This document shows, one piece after another, positions 47,887 through 58,000 of a DNA stretch of 58,000 nucleotides. Where the stretch lies: contig CM055092.1 of the NCBI GenBank assembly GCA_029204225.1, forward strand, positions 100,560,200 through 100,618,199, given 5' to 3'. The stretch comes from Diphasiastrum complanatum. Lineage: Eukaryota > Streptophyta > Lycopodiopsida > Lycopodiales > Lycopodiaceae. The translations under genes and the position numbers were made by a program. The notes below the pieces were generated by a model that had not been told where the DNA came from, did not search any database, and was given only the letters and a program-made list of their open reading frames with translations. Each line of letters opens with the position of its first letter. The stretch's first letter is position 1.

Positions 47887-50469
47887 TGTTGAAAGTAGGG
47901 TGAATGCGAACAAAGGAAGAGAGAATGAAATAGTTTGCGGAACAACTCTCCCGTTATTATGGGATGCTACTAGCAAAATAGTCTAAAAGATTGTAGTTGT
48001 AGAAATAGATTCACAGCTCAAGCATTCTCACCTACAAGATTGTGAAATAATTCATACCCAAATGAAAATGAGCACAGTCCACCGAAGAGATTGGATGCTA
48101 TGTGGTATTATTGTAAATTGGTTTTCAGTATGAAGTTCAGTTCAAAATGTAAAGAAGTGATAGTGCAGTATGATTATGCAAATTCCTCAAGCATCAAAGA
48201 TAGCCATTGTTTGATCAGATACTAAGGAGTCGTTGACGTTTGTGATTTGATCAGAGTGAGTCAACAAGCATGAACAAGCAATTAAAATGTAATCAAATCA
48301 CAACATCATACATCTACGTTAAACATGGATGATAGACCGTGTTACTTCTATATTACAATGAAAGCTTGAACAACACTGAATACGTTACAACCAAAAATGG
48401 AGGCGTAACTTGGATGCTCGATATCATTCGCTTTATTGGTGGAGCATCACGTAGAATGCGTGATGAAGATGTATCTATACACTACATCCATGTTTAATTG
48501 CAATAAATGTTTTACATCTAACTAAGTACTTCGTTGCACTCAGGAAGTATTTGACTTATAATGATAGATATGTACAATGTGTAGATAGGTCAAACAATTT
48601 GAAGTCATCGGAATACACAAGTTTGTTACATTCCTCACAAACTTCGCAAGTGGACTTCAATGAGATTTCTTCAGAATAGACTTTGGTCGCAAACTTCGTA
48701 TTTTTCAACTTTTTGGAAAAACACGACAATGAGCTTGTAACTGCTATTTCGTCGAAGTAGACGGTCACTTCGCATTTTTCGCCTTTCAGAAAAATGCAAA
48801 CTATGTGAAAAATAGTTCAATTCTTTAGACTGTTGTGAAGACAATGTATTTCTGCAGAGAAACGTAAGAATTTTTCATGAGTCAGAGAGTACATATAGAT
48901 TTCCGACTCTAGTACACGTAGTTAGAGTAGTATCTTCATCAAAGATTGTACACTGTTCAGAAGAGAAAGTAACAAAGTAGCCCCCATCAGTTATCTTAGA
49001 GACTATAACAGGTTCTTAGATAGCTGAGGTATACAAAGAACATTCGGAACATAAATAGAAAAATCATTCCTGAATACGATCTTGATTGTCCCTTTGCCTT
49101 CCATGAGAATGGTGCTTGAATCTCCAAGGTAGATGAATTGATCTCTGCTATAACCTTCGTACTCAGTAAATGATTTTTTTGCGAGAAGTCATGTGTTGGG
49201 TAGTGTCACTGTCTAGATACCAGCTATCGTAGTCTTCGTTGTTACTGTTGTAAGCCATTAATAGTTCTGATGGTTTGTCTTCATTAGTGAAGTGGTCCTT
49301 GAATTCCATCACATTGGAGGAGTTTGGCTGCTGAGATGCGGATACGCCACTCCTTGATGTCGTGGTATGCCCTCTTACAATATCTGCAAAAGAGCTTCTT
49401 GTGCAATCCACTACTCTCTGATTGAGTATGAAGCTTTTGCTACTGTTGCAATTGATTATTTCCCTTGAAGTCCTTTCTTCTTTGTGTATAGGGCCAGAGA
49501 CTTGTCTTTGATGGACAAATCGCTGGTTTTTCTCTGCATTTTTTCTTGAAGAAGATGACCGATGACCTTTTGAAGAGTCTGGTCAAATTGAGTGGAGATC
49601 ATAACAACAAAGTGTTCATAGGACTTTGGTAAAGAAGAAAGCAAGGTCATAACAATATCATCGTCTTGAATAGCACATCTTACAACTAATAACTGATCTA
49701 ATAAAGACTTGAAGTTGTTCATGTGATAAGTGATGGTTGTAGAATCAGAATTTCTTAAAGTGAAGAACTTCCTTCTAAGGTGTAATTTGGTGGTTATATC
49801 TTGAGTCTCATATAGGTCGATAACAAGTCTAATGTTTCTTTGGAGGACTTTAACGTGGGATATTTGGGAATCAGCTAGATTAAGCATGATCATTGCTAGG
49901 GCCTTCTGATCTTTGATCTTCCATGTCTTAGCTAATTGATGATCAATGTCTTCTAGTTTTGGGTCAGACTCGTCTACAACATCCTAAAGATCTCTATCTA
50001 TCAACAACATCCGGAGTTTTAACTTCCAGATATAGAAATTAGATCCGTTGAACTTGTCAATGATTCTAACTTCGTTGGATGTAGATGATGAAGAGTTACT
50101 AGTAAGAGACATATTGAAAGTAATACAAATAGAATAATCTCTCCGTTTGTTGAACAATGCTCTAATACCAATCTGTTGAAAATAGGGTGAATTCGAACGG
50201 AGGAAGAGAGAAGGAAATAGTTGTGGAACAACTCTCCTGTTATTATGGACTGCTACTAGCAAAACAGTCTAAAAGATTGTAGTCTCATAAATAGACTCAC
50301 AGCTCAAGCATTCTCACCTACATGATCGTGGAATAATTCATACCCAAACAAAAATGAGTACAGTCCACCAAAGAGATTAGATGATGTGTGGTATTACTGT
50401 AAATTGGTTTTCAATATGAAGTTCATTTCAAAATATAAAGAAGTGATAATGCAGTATGATGATGCAAAT
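47887..50469 (-). mobile_element. Short copia with two LTRs, keeping only gag and the start of protease
   Basis: LTR copies 47887-48186 and 50174-50469 are highly similar (for example GTTATTATGG, CTACTAGCAAAA, ACAGCTCAAGCATTCTCACC). On the minus strand a primer site TGGTATTAGAGC (50170-50159) follows the right LTR, which ends CAACA. Gag is then readable: IDKFNGSNFYIWKLKLRMLL (about 50070), LHLRRKFFTLRNSDS and LLSSLPKSYEHFVVMISTQF (49456-49893), then SWYLDSDTTQHMT, the protease start with DSG changed to DSD (about 49190). Integrase, RT and RNase H are absent. 48190-49100 is non-coding and holds one TTCGCATTTTTCGCC motif (48769-48783). Confidence 0.85.
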
Positions 50470-50993
50470 TCCGGATTTGGAGGAGCTACCAATTCTAGAT
50501 CATGCTAGATTGATTTCTACTAAAAAATCAAGCATTTTACAAGTGTAGAATTGATTTTTTGTAAATTAAAACTCAATAGAACAAAATTATTGAAGTAGGA
50601 TACTTGGTGGAATGTGGCGACTTTAATTGCAATGGATAGGTCTTATTGCATTCTACAAGATAGTATATCAACATTTTAGCAATTGCATGTAGAATCTTGA
50701 AGATTTAATTTTTTGTGATTTTGTCAAAATTCTAATTTTGATTTTTTAAAGTTGCTGGGCTTTGAAAAGTGTGTTTCAATTTTAGGAAGTGGCAAGATTC
50801 ATTAGATTGTTGTTAGAACATAGGTTGATCAAGAATTCTTCATTCTATGTGTTGGATTTGCTTGGTTGGGTGCAACAAAGAGATTTGAGAGGTTACATAT
50901 CTTTGTGATTTCTTTTTGATTTCATTTGTTGACATTCAAGAGAGTGCTTTGTGCATTGGAATAGGTTGAAAGAAAGACTTAGATCATTGCAAC

Positions 50994-52345
50994 ATGGCAA
51001 CCTCAAGTGGCTACATGTTGGAAGACAATGATAGGCTTACCTCAATCAACTATTCTACTTGGATGGTGAGGATGGAGTCCTTATTGGAGATGAATGAGTT
51101 GATGGAGATTGTTGTAGGTGTGGAAGAGAGACCTCAAGCACCCCAAGATCAGTTGAGGTATGACAAGAGGGCCAAAGGAGCTCTACACATGATTAAGATG
51201 AATGTTACCAATGAGCTTTGCAAGGAAGTTGGTAAGAGCATTACATCTAAGGAGGCTTGGGATTCAACAAAGAAGCTTTATGAATCTAAGTCTACATCTA
51301 GGGTTCTAACCCTAAGAAGACAAATCTTTTTTAGTTTGCAAAAGAAGGAAGAGAGTGCTCATGCTTTTATTTTGAGGGTTAAAGCATACAATGATAAGCT
51401 TGCATGTATTGATGAAAGCATTAAGGATGTAGAACTTGTTCAAGTAGTTCTTTATGGCTTGTTGGATGATCATGAAAATCTTGTTCAAAGCTTTTCCATT
51501 TAAAAGACTTTACCAAGCATGGTGGATTTGCAAGAGATATTGGTGATGCAAGTGGTCTAAGAGTCAAGATCAAGGTGAGCCTTCATCTTTTGTTAAGAAG
51601 AAGAAAGTTAGTCAACTTTGAAGTGCTTCAATTGTGGAATCAAAGGGCATTTTGCTAGTGATTGCCTCAAGAAGAAGAGAGATCAAGGAGATAAGCAATG
51701 CAACCTAACTATTGATGAAGATGGTGTTGATGAACAAATATCAAATGATGCTTTTGTTATCATCATCTTGCTTGTTGGCTAATGATGGAGACATTGATCC
51801 TTGGTGGATTGATAGTGGAGCTACATCACACATATCATATCCTGAGGAGTATTACTCATCCTTGATTGCATTTGAAGGTGACCAGAATGTTATCTACACG
51901 GCCAATGATGGTGAGTGCAATCAAAGGGATTGGCACAATTCCTATTTCCTCTCTACCAATAGGAATGTGAATTTGAGAGATGTTTTGTTCAGTCCTTCTA
52001 TTACTAAGAATCTTCTTAGTGTAAGTCAATTACTTGATAAGGGATTCAAGGTGGAGTTTGTTGGTAGTGCTTGTTTGATCAAGAGAAGATAAGTTGTTCA
52101 AACTTGATGCTTATGTTGTTGTTAACCAAGTTGGATGTATGGCAAGAAAAGACATTTCAAATCAAGAGGTATGGCACAAGAGATTGGGGCATCTCAACTT
52201 CACGACTTTGGAGGTGATGGCAAAAAGGCAAGTGGTTCTTGGTCTTCCCAAATCTTTGTCAAGCAATAGTCATGTTTGTGAGCAATGTGCACTTTCTAAG
52301 TCACATAGGTTACCTTACAAGAGATCTACATCAAGATCAAGTAAG
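50994..52345 (+). mobile_element. Ty1/copia gag-protease-pre-integrase fragment
   Basis: ATG 50994 opens gag (MATSSGYMLEDNDRLTSINY; TKKLYESKSTSRVLTLRR), intact to 51503. Then come stops and a CCHC zinc knuckle in another frame (CFNCGIKGHFASDC, about 51624-51665), protease (DPWWIDSGATSHI, about 51797; catalytic DSG kept) and GAG-pre-integrase (VWHKRLGHLN, CEQCALSKSHRLPY). It ends abruptly at about 52345. The gag matches 9068-9467 and the pre-integrase matches 43160-43432, so all three are one family. Confidence 0.88.
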
Positions 52346-52351
52346 CCTTCT

Positions 52352-52858
52352 TGTCATGCCCAAGACTGGTCTTGAGTAGCGTGGCCACGCTAGGGATTAG
52401 TAGACCAACAACCCGTAAGTTAATTGTGACTTTAAGGGAATTGGGGCTCTTATGTGTACATGATCATACTTAATGGTTGTAGGCCTAAACACATGGTGGT
52501 GGAGTTGGTATGGGTCTTTCAGTTAGTCATTGGGGAACTGGATGACGTGGTCCAGATAGGCTGTAGAGGTGTCTAGTGAGGTGTCATATTGCACTACTAG
52601 TGGTGCATGGGCCTTGGAGGGTATAAGTATACCTATAATTGGGCTCTCACTAGTGAATGCTTGATTTTGTGATTGGTAGCTACATGCTACTAGTGTGATT
52701 CCTCTTTCCATGACTGTGATTGATCCATAGCTTGGGGTCTAGATCCGTACGATCTAGGTTTGGTTGGGTTGGTTTATTCACCACCCGTTTCCTTTGTTGT
52801 TGCTTTGTTTGGCATGCTTAGGATAGTATCCTATGTGTTGGACTTTATATTGGTATCA
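52352..52858 (+). mobile_element. Orphan LTR with primer site
   Basis: Starts TGTCATGCCCAAGACTGGTC at 52352, has a TATA-like GGTATAAGTATACC near 52620, and ends before TGGTATCA (52851-52858), a shortened initiator-Met primer site. About 500 bp. A minus-strand gypsy fragment begins directly after it, so the element it served is lost. Confidence 0.6.
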
Positions 52859-52865
52859 ACATCAA

Positions 52866-54998
52866 ACTTCTTAGGATCTATCCTCACTCCATCAAGACAA
52901 TATTCAATCTCCTTCTTAAACAATTCACTTTTATTAATGATTGGAAAACAAAGTGTTCTCCCTCAAAGTAGACAACATAGTTCTAAGGTGAGCCATATGC
53001 TTGACCTCACTTGCACTGTAAGTCAGAACCTCGATAATCCACACACATACGCCATGATCCATCCTTCTTTTTGACAAGAATGATCGGAGAGGCAAAAAGC
53101 AAATAACTAGATCGTATCTTCCCCTTGGCCAGATAATCATCGACCATCCGTCTCACTTCCTCTTCCTCCTTAAGACTCATTCTATAAGGACATCTATTAA
53201 CACAACATGATCCGAGTATTAATTCAATCTTATGTTCAACATTCATCTTAGGAGGTAAAACAGATGGAAGATTGTCTATGAACACATTTGAAAACTCTCT
53301 CCTAATCTCTTGATCCAAATTGGCAATAGTACTGGTTTGCACATACTGCGTGCTACTCTAACTAGTATTAGTAGACATATCAAATAGAAAGCAAACAGAC
53401 ATGTACTCACAATGGATCCTACGCAACTACGTAGCTGAAACAAGTGGTCCAGGAGGCACATCTCGCTCACCATGAAGGGAATGCATCACCATCATACTGG
53501 AACTCATACACAGTATCCCAAGCTATGTATGGCTTCCGCATCGTGTGCCAACAAATGCCCAACACACATCAAACCACGCAAGCCGTGTTATCTCAAAATC
53601 CAATTCTTCTATGTAACTTTGTACAGTTAGTGGAATGCCCACAACCCTCTTATCCCAAATCTTTGTACCCTTTTCATTAGCCATTTCCATTGTGTATTGG
53701 TACTGGGATGGATGAGTATTCACACCTAACTTTCGTACCAAAGTTGAATTCGAAACATTATGAGAGGACCCAGTGTTAAACAGAACCTAAACATCTCTAC
53801 CACATGGCTGTCCTCGCCTAACAACAAGAGAATTGTTAGGAAATTGATACCCTGGGCGAGCCGATTTTGACAAAAGCACTAGTGGAGCCGTGTCCACTCT
53901 CCTGACCACCAAAACATTCATGAGGCATAGAACATTTGGATTGACTTCATGCTCGATCTCTTCCACTGTCATAGGGTCATCACCCTGGTTCATCTGGTCC
54001 ACCTGAAGATTATATGTGGTCCGCATCAAATTCCGTAGACATTCCTTCCACCTAAGCTGCCCCAAACATCCAAAACAGAGGTTCTCCCTCTTTGCATGTT
54101 CTTGATCCACAGGTGACAACAAAAGGATGCTGACCCTCTTGGGCATTGGGTTGCCCATACAACCTTTTTCCTTTGGGGGCCCCTGCACCCTTCCCCTTTT
54201 GGTCACCTCGAGCTTGCCACTGATTGGTTTGACCTTCAAATTTTCTCTTTTTATTCCATTTGCCCTTGCGTCCCCAAGGTTGCTGACCACCTGTATCAGC
54301 TACTGCAACAGGATCCGGGCCTCTTTTCCTATATTCATAATACAAAGCCATTTGGATGGCTCTCCGCAAATCATGAGATTGCTCCTTCCACACAAAAGGG
54401 CGAATACTCTCTCGAAGTCCCTCCACATACTGAAATATTTGCATGTACTTAGGAACTTCCCAAGGAATGCGTAACAAAGCCTCTCGGTACTTGTCTGCAT
54501 AATTTTGCACGCTCAAGTTATAGGCTGTTTCAAATAAGTCCATTGTTGCATGGCTCTATTGTTTTCATCCATAGGCACCCAATTTTGCACAAACACTTGT
54601 CGGAATGCCTCCCATGTGGTTGGAACTAGGTCATCTTTTTCCACCTTCCTCCACTACCTTTGTGCTGACTCTTGAAAACGATATGTGGCTTCCACAATCA
54701 TCTTAGTTTTGTCGTCTAAGCTATTTATCTAGAATGCTTTATCCCACTTTTGCAACCAATTCTCAACGACATCTGTAGTTCTCATAGATACTGCTCCAGT
54801 GAATTTTGGAGGTTTTAAATCTTTGATAGTAAATAGCTTTCTCTTTCGAAACCCCAACTCAGCTTCATGGCTCGTTGACAATGTCCTTTCTGCTTCCATA
54901 GCTGTACCACTGACTCTCTCTGGAATAGTAGCCCCTTTACCCTTGAGTTGCTCCAAAATCAGCTTAAGAGTAGCTTCGATAGCATTACCTTGAAACAT
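52866..54998 (-). mobile_element. Ty3/gypsy gag-protease-RT fragment with altered protease
   Basis: Minus strand from 54998: gag start (MFQGNAIEATLKLILEQLKG), LKPPKFTGAVS, retrotransposon gag core (WEAFRQVFVQNWVP; MQIFQYVEGLRESIRPFVWK), a Gly/Lys-rich linker and a decayed knuckle (CFGCLGQ). Protease reads VLFNTGSSHNV (about 53770), with the catalytic Asp replaced by Asn. RT starts REFSNVFIDNLPSVLPPKMN, with PYRMSLKEEEEVRRMVDDYL and KKDGSWRMCVDYRG (53007-53342). It then jumps, by deletion near 52985, to HLRTMLSTLRENTLF and the RIDPKKF end of RT. Several stops and shifts; integrase is missing. Confidence 0.87.
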
Positions 54999-54999
54999 A

Positions 55000-55820
55000 C
55001 AACATCTAATCTCTGTGAATTATGACTGGTGTTGCTTGTGGATGTCATAGTAGAAGAATAGGTAGCATAAACAAAGCAAAAACAAGCTCTCAGCACCTCA
55101 AATCACTACATAGATAGGTTGCTCTGAATTCCTAGAAGAACTAGATAGAATAGACCTCCTACAGCCAAGATCTAACTACACATAGACTCTTGTTCTAAAA
55201 AATCAACAAACTAGAGTTTCAAACTGACAATTGGCAAAAAATAATGGATGATCACTGAATTAGAAGGCAAAAAGACCTACCCTACTAGCGACCTACCACA
55301 AGATGCTTATTGCAATTGAAAGATCTGAAAAATACTGAGTATTGAAGAAGTTACAAACAGATTTACAAATACTATGTGGGCTGGATTTTCACAACAGCGA
55401 CCCTGACACATCCTAACGTTGACACATGGCAAACTCCATGCACAGCCGACACCTGCCACTTGGTAGTGCCCTGACACATAGGCAAGCCAGTAGGTGGACA
55501 GTCTGACACGTATCACTCATGCATTGGACCAAGTGTCCCAATGAGCATATGACACATGTCATGTTGACCCGTCCATTGACAAGTGACACTCATGCATTGG
55601 GCCAAGGGTCCTAGTGAGCATATCGTTGACCGGTCGACCCTTCCTACTTTTTAGGAGGTCATTCCAGCTCATAAGACCCAGTACCCCCTTGGCCATCTCA
55701 GACTATAACAGATATTTACATTGCAAGTTACAATTGTCTCAAGAGGCGGTGACTTAGCCATTTACAATTTACCATTTACATTGGGCAAGGGATTCAAAGT
55801 TCATGTGACAACCCTAAAAA
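55000..55820 (-). mobile_element. Probable 5' LTR of the minus-strand gypsy
   Basis: Located just upstream (minus sense) of the gypsy gag. The minus strand has TGTCACATGAACTTTG from about 55813, a gypsy-type LTR start. Inside is a 73-bp tandem repeat: CACTCATGCATTGGACCAAG at 55514 and CACTCATGCATTGGGCCAAG at about 55587. The primer site was not identified. Confidence 0.45.
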
Positions 55821-56899
55821 ACAAAAGCCTTGGGAGCATCTCAACATCCAAAACACTCAAAAGTCAAAAGCATAATAATGATTGATAATGAATGAGCAAG
55901 GAGCTATTGCGGCAGATCTATGTATCCTCATCTACTATCTAGTAAGATAATTCCGAGATCCTAGCTGCACCTAGCCTGCCCTGTTGCTGCAGAGATCGAT
56001 CAAAGCGTTGCTCGCTTTCACTGCACTGCTCTCCCTCCTCGTCATCTCCAGGTCTCCTCCTCCCGAAGCAGCAATAACTCAAAGAACCGAGGAACTGTCA
56101 AAGATCATCTGAAGGAAAAGATACAGTTAGCCAGGTATACAGTATCCATCGCTTTTATATATCTACCTTATCATCATCAAGAATGCAGAGCTTCAACCTC
56201 GTCATTGGTGTCAGGAGTAAGGCTATAGATTCACCACCTCTGGAGTCTGGAAACAAAGGCCGCCACCTCGAATCACTTGCTTACATGCTACTTACTCCCT
56301 TTGGTATAATCCCGATCTCTCCCAGCCATCTTTAGTGGGAAACATGGTGGGCATTGTGATTTTGTGAGCAGAAAAAAAAAGACAAGGATTATATAGAGTG
56401 ATTCGTTTCCTAAATCGAAAGTTAAATGCATTGCGCTACCTGATTCTATGGCCTGGAGGCACAAGAAATGCCTGCCTTTTTGATATTAGTACCATATTAT
56501 AGCACTTAGAAATCAGCTAAAGTTAGTCGTAACATTCAGTAAAATTGACATTTGATGGTTTCCGAAAATTTCACTCAGTCTCAGACGATCCAGCAGCATG
56601 GAAGCACTAATGTTTCAATCACAATATACTTATTGAAACCCCTAAGCCTAAGTACCAGATCATCCCAGAATGCTCCCATTTCTTCATCCAACTCAAACGC
56701 CTCCACTCAGTCTTCACCTTGCATTCCTGTAAAACTTTTGCGTAACAAATTGTTGATATGATTATTAATTATGCATTGTCAATATACGTACCTCTTTAAC
56801 AAAGTCGACTATTTGCTTGAGATAGACGCAATTAGATTATCCTAAAGCATACATCCTATTTTAACTATCAGCAAATATTTTGTGGACTGACAACAACAG
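55821..56899. other. Intron 5, right end: nothing recognised
   Basis: Contains a CT-rich stretch near 56010-56070 but no supported exon. It ends at the acceptor CAACAACAG (ends 56899). Confidence 0.5.
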
Positions 56900-57583
56900 G
56901 TGGAATCTGCCAGCGAAACGATAAAAGATATACAAGTTCCTTCTGTGCTTCCTGTTTTCTACAACGCATGGTTATTTGAAAGTAAGATAGAGGCCTCAGC
57001 TGGCCTTGCGCTCAAAATCATGGAGGAGTTAGAAGAGTGCCTGACCACGTCCCAGTGGTTAAGAACGTGCTGTGAATATGCTTGGAAAAAGAATCCAGAT
57101 ACTATTTTCTTGAACCTCATGCTTCCAGTAATTTTAACTGTGGTGCTAGGAGGGTGGATCGCATGGCTCGCCTGGAAGTTACTATCACTAGCCAATAACT
57201 CTACCATCTCCAGCGCGTTCCAATATGGATCAGTGCCTGTGGCTGTGTTTGTTATGACATGGACCGTGTTGAGAACTGTGTTTAATGTCATACATCCTGT
57301 GAGCCAACAACTTCGGCAGTCCACTGCATACTCGACAAACCATCAAGAAAAGTTGGGCTACCAACTACAAGTTATAGAAGACATTCAATTCTTTAAAGAG
57401 CAGATAAGCAGGAAATCAACAAAACTATGGATTGTTCTTGGATGGTTGTGGTGTAGGCTTATCAAAAACAGAGACAATATAACTGGCACCAGCATTCCAA
57501 AGCTGCCACCTAGCGATAACCTGCGAATTGTCGTCTTCATAGATGATCTTGACCGATGCAAAGCAGAGCATTATGTATTTCAG
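56900..57583 (+). CDS. Ankyrin-KAP NTPase gene, exon 6 (membrane segments and Walker B)
   Basis: 228 codons, phase 0 at both ends; donor CAG/GTGAGT at 57583/57584. Residues about 769-996. Near the start VLPVFYNAWLFES carries the KAP NAW motif. Two hydrophobic spans follow (about 837-863, FLNLMLPVILTVVLGGWIAW; about 876-900, YGSVPVAVFVMTWTVLRTVF), forming the membrane insert between Walker A and B that defines many KAP proteins. The exon ends with Walker B, LRIVVFIDDLDRC (about 976-988), whose two Asp after FI are the Mg/catalytic acids. The pattern predicts a membrane-anchored NTPase with ankyrin repeats and NTPase core on the same side. Confidence 0.88.
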
Positions 57584-57652
57584 GTGAGTTTCCTCCATAT
57601 CCTGGCCTCTATAAAAAAAAGCAATCTCATAATGCTCCTCCTTGCATTCCAG

Positions 57653-58000
57653 TTTTTACTGTCCAAGCTGCAATCACTAATCTCACCAATGATGGTCCAG
57701 ATGGTGAGTGCCATAAATGTAATCTTGTCCGTGTGCGATATAAATGTTGTGCTGGGCGTGGACGTAAAAATGTTACAGCGGGCGATCACAAGTCATCTTA
57801 GTGAGGGTTCAGAAGGAAACATTATTGGGAAATCAGAAAGTGTCGAGTTTGCAGAAAAGTTCTTGCAGAAGATCATCCAAGTGCCCATATATTTGTCAGA
57901 ACCGGGTACGAAGGAAATGATGTCTTTCCTGAATGCACAACTTGGCGTTTCGAAGGGTATGAATAACAAGGCCAGCAAGAATGGTAATAGCATCTCCCGT
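57653..58000 (+). CDS. Ankyrin-KAP NTPase gene, exon 7 (runs off the window)
   Basis: Acceptor TTGCATTCCAG ends at 57652; phase 0, 116 codons to the window edge with no stop. Encodes QMVSAINVILSVCDINVVLG then VD (about residues 1012-1033), the strand after Walker B where KAP proteins have VLGVD, and later EFAEKFLQKIIQVPIYLSEP (about 1061-1080), the conserved KAP helix and strand. The C-terminal end of the protein lies to the right. Confidence 0.85.

Noticed and set aside
52352-52871. Solo LTR with CTTCT target duplication
   Set aside because: CTTCT flanks both sides, but left flank is copia and right flank is gypsy, and the LTR is followed by a primer site, so a simple solo insertion does not fit.
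57556-57801. Plus ORF with Cys residues read through the exon 6-7 intron
   Set aside because: It is out of frame with the KAP exons; the spliced frame gives the conserved VLGVD and helix, so this is a shadow.

Overview
The window looks like nuclear DNA from a land plant with a large, retrotransposon-filled genome. It has spliced plant genes with GT-AG introns, a phragmoplast-type kinesin and a CURLY FLAG LEAF 1-like protein, which are plant families. It also has many decayed Ty1/copia and Ty3/gypsy elements with plant-type initiator-Met primer sites, and long (GA/CT)n microsatellites. Introns of about 8 and 21 kb suggest a fern or gymnosperm-like genome. That placement is an inference; no marker here fixes the species.

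Layout. 77-4888 (+) holds the 3' half of a KIN-10A/PAKRP2-like kinesin gene (five exons; the N-terminal motor lies left of the window). 6474-9165 (+) is a broken gene of unknown type with its own TATA box, a central coiled coil and a C-terminal domain; a minus-strand copia gag abuts it. 9.5-12.2 kb is non-coding retroelement DNA with an unusual inverted array of CCAAT/AAGAGGTG motifs, followed by a tRNA-derived SINE. 14275-15252 (-) is a three-exon CFL1-like gene. 16.6-24.3 kb is decayed gypsy DNA containing a copia 3' end, a fold-back element and a diverged 1-kb direct repeat.

From 24683 to past the right edge runs one gene. Exon 1 encodes a novel N-terminal module. Exon 2 encodes about ten ankyrin repeats. 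Exons 4-7 encode a KAP-family P-loop NTPase with Walker A, two membrane segments, Walker B and the conserved downstream strand. Splice phases agree at every junction although two introns are 7.9 kb and 21.0 kb. The ankyrin + membrane-inserted KAP NTPase order is that of animal Kidins220/ARMS. In a plant this is the most notable object in the window.

The two giant introns hold most of the mobile DNA. The 7.9-kb intron has a coding-free copia-type LTR pair, a hAT-type MITE with 8-bp target duplications and a copia 3' LTR. The 21-kb intron has a copia split by a gypsy RNase H-integrase piece that carries an extra coiled-coil ORF, a gag-only copia derivative with two LTRs, another copia gag-protease piece, an orphan LTR, and a minus-strand gypsy gag-protease-RT whose protease active site is changed. 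A possible cassette exon at 47332-47487 keeps the reading frame of the host gene.
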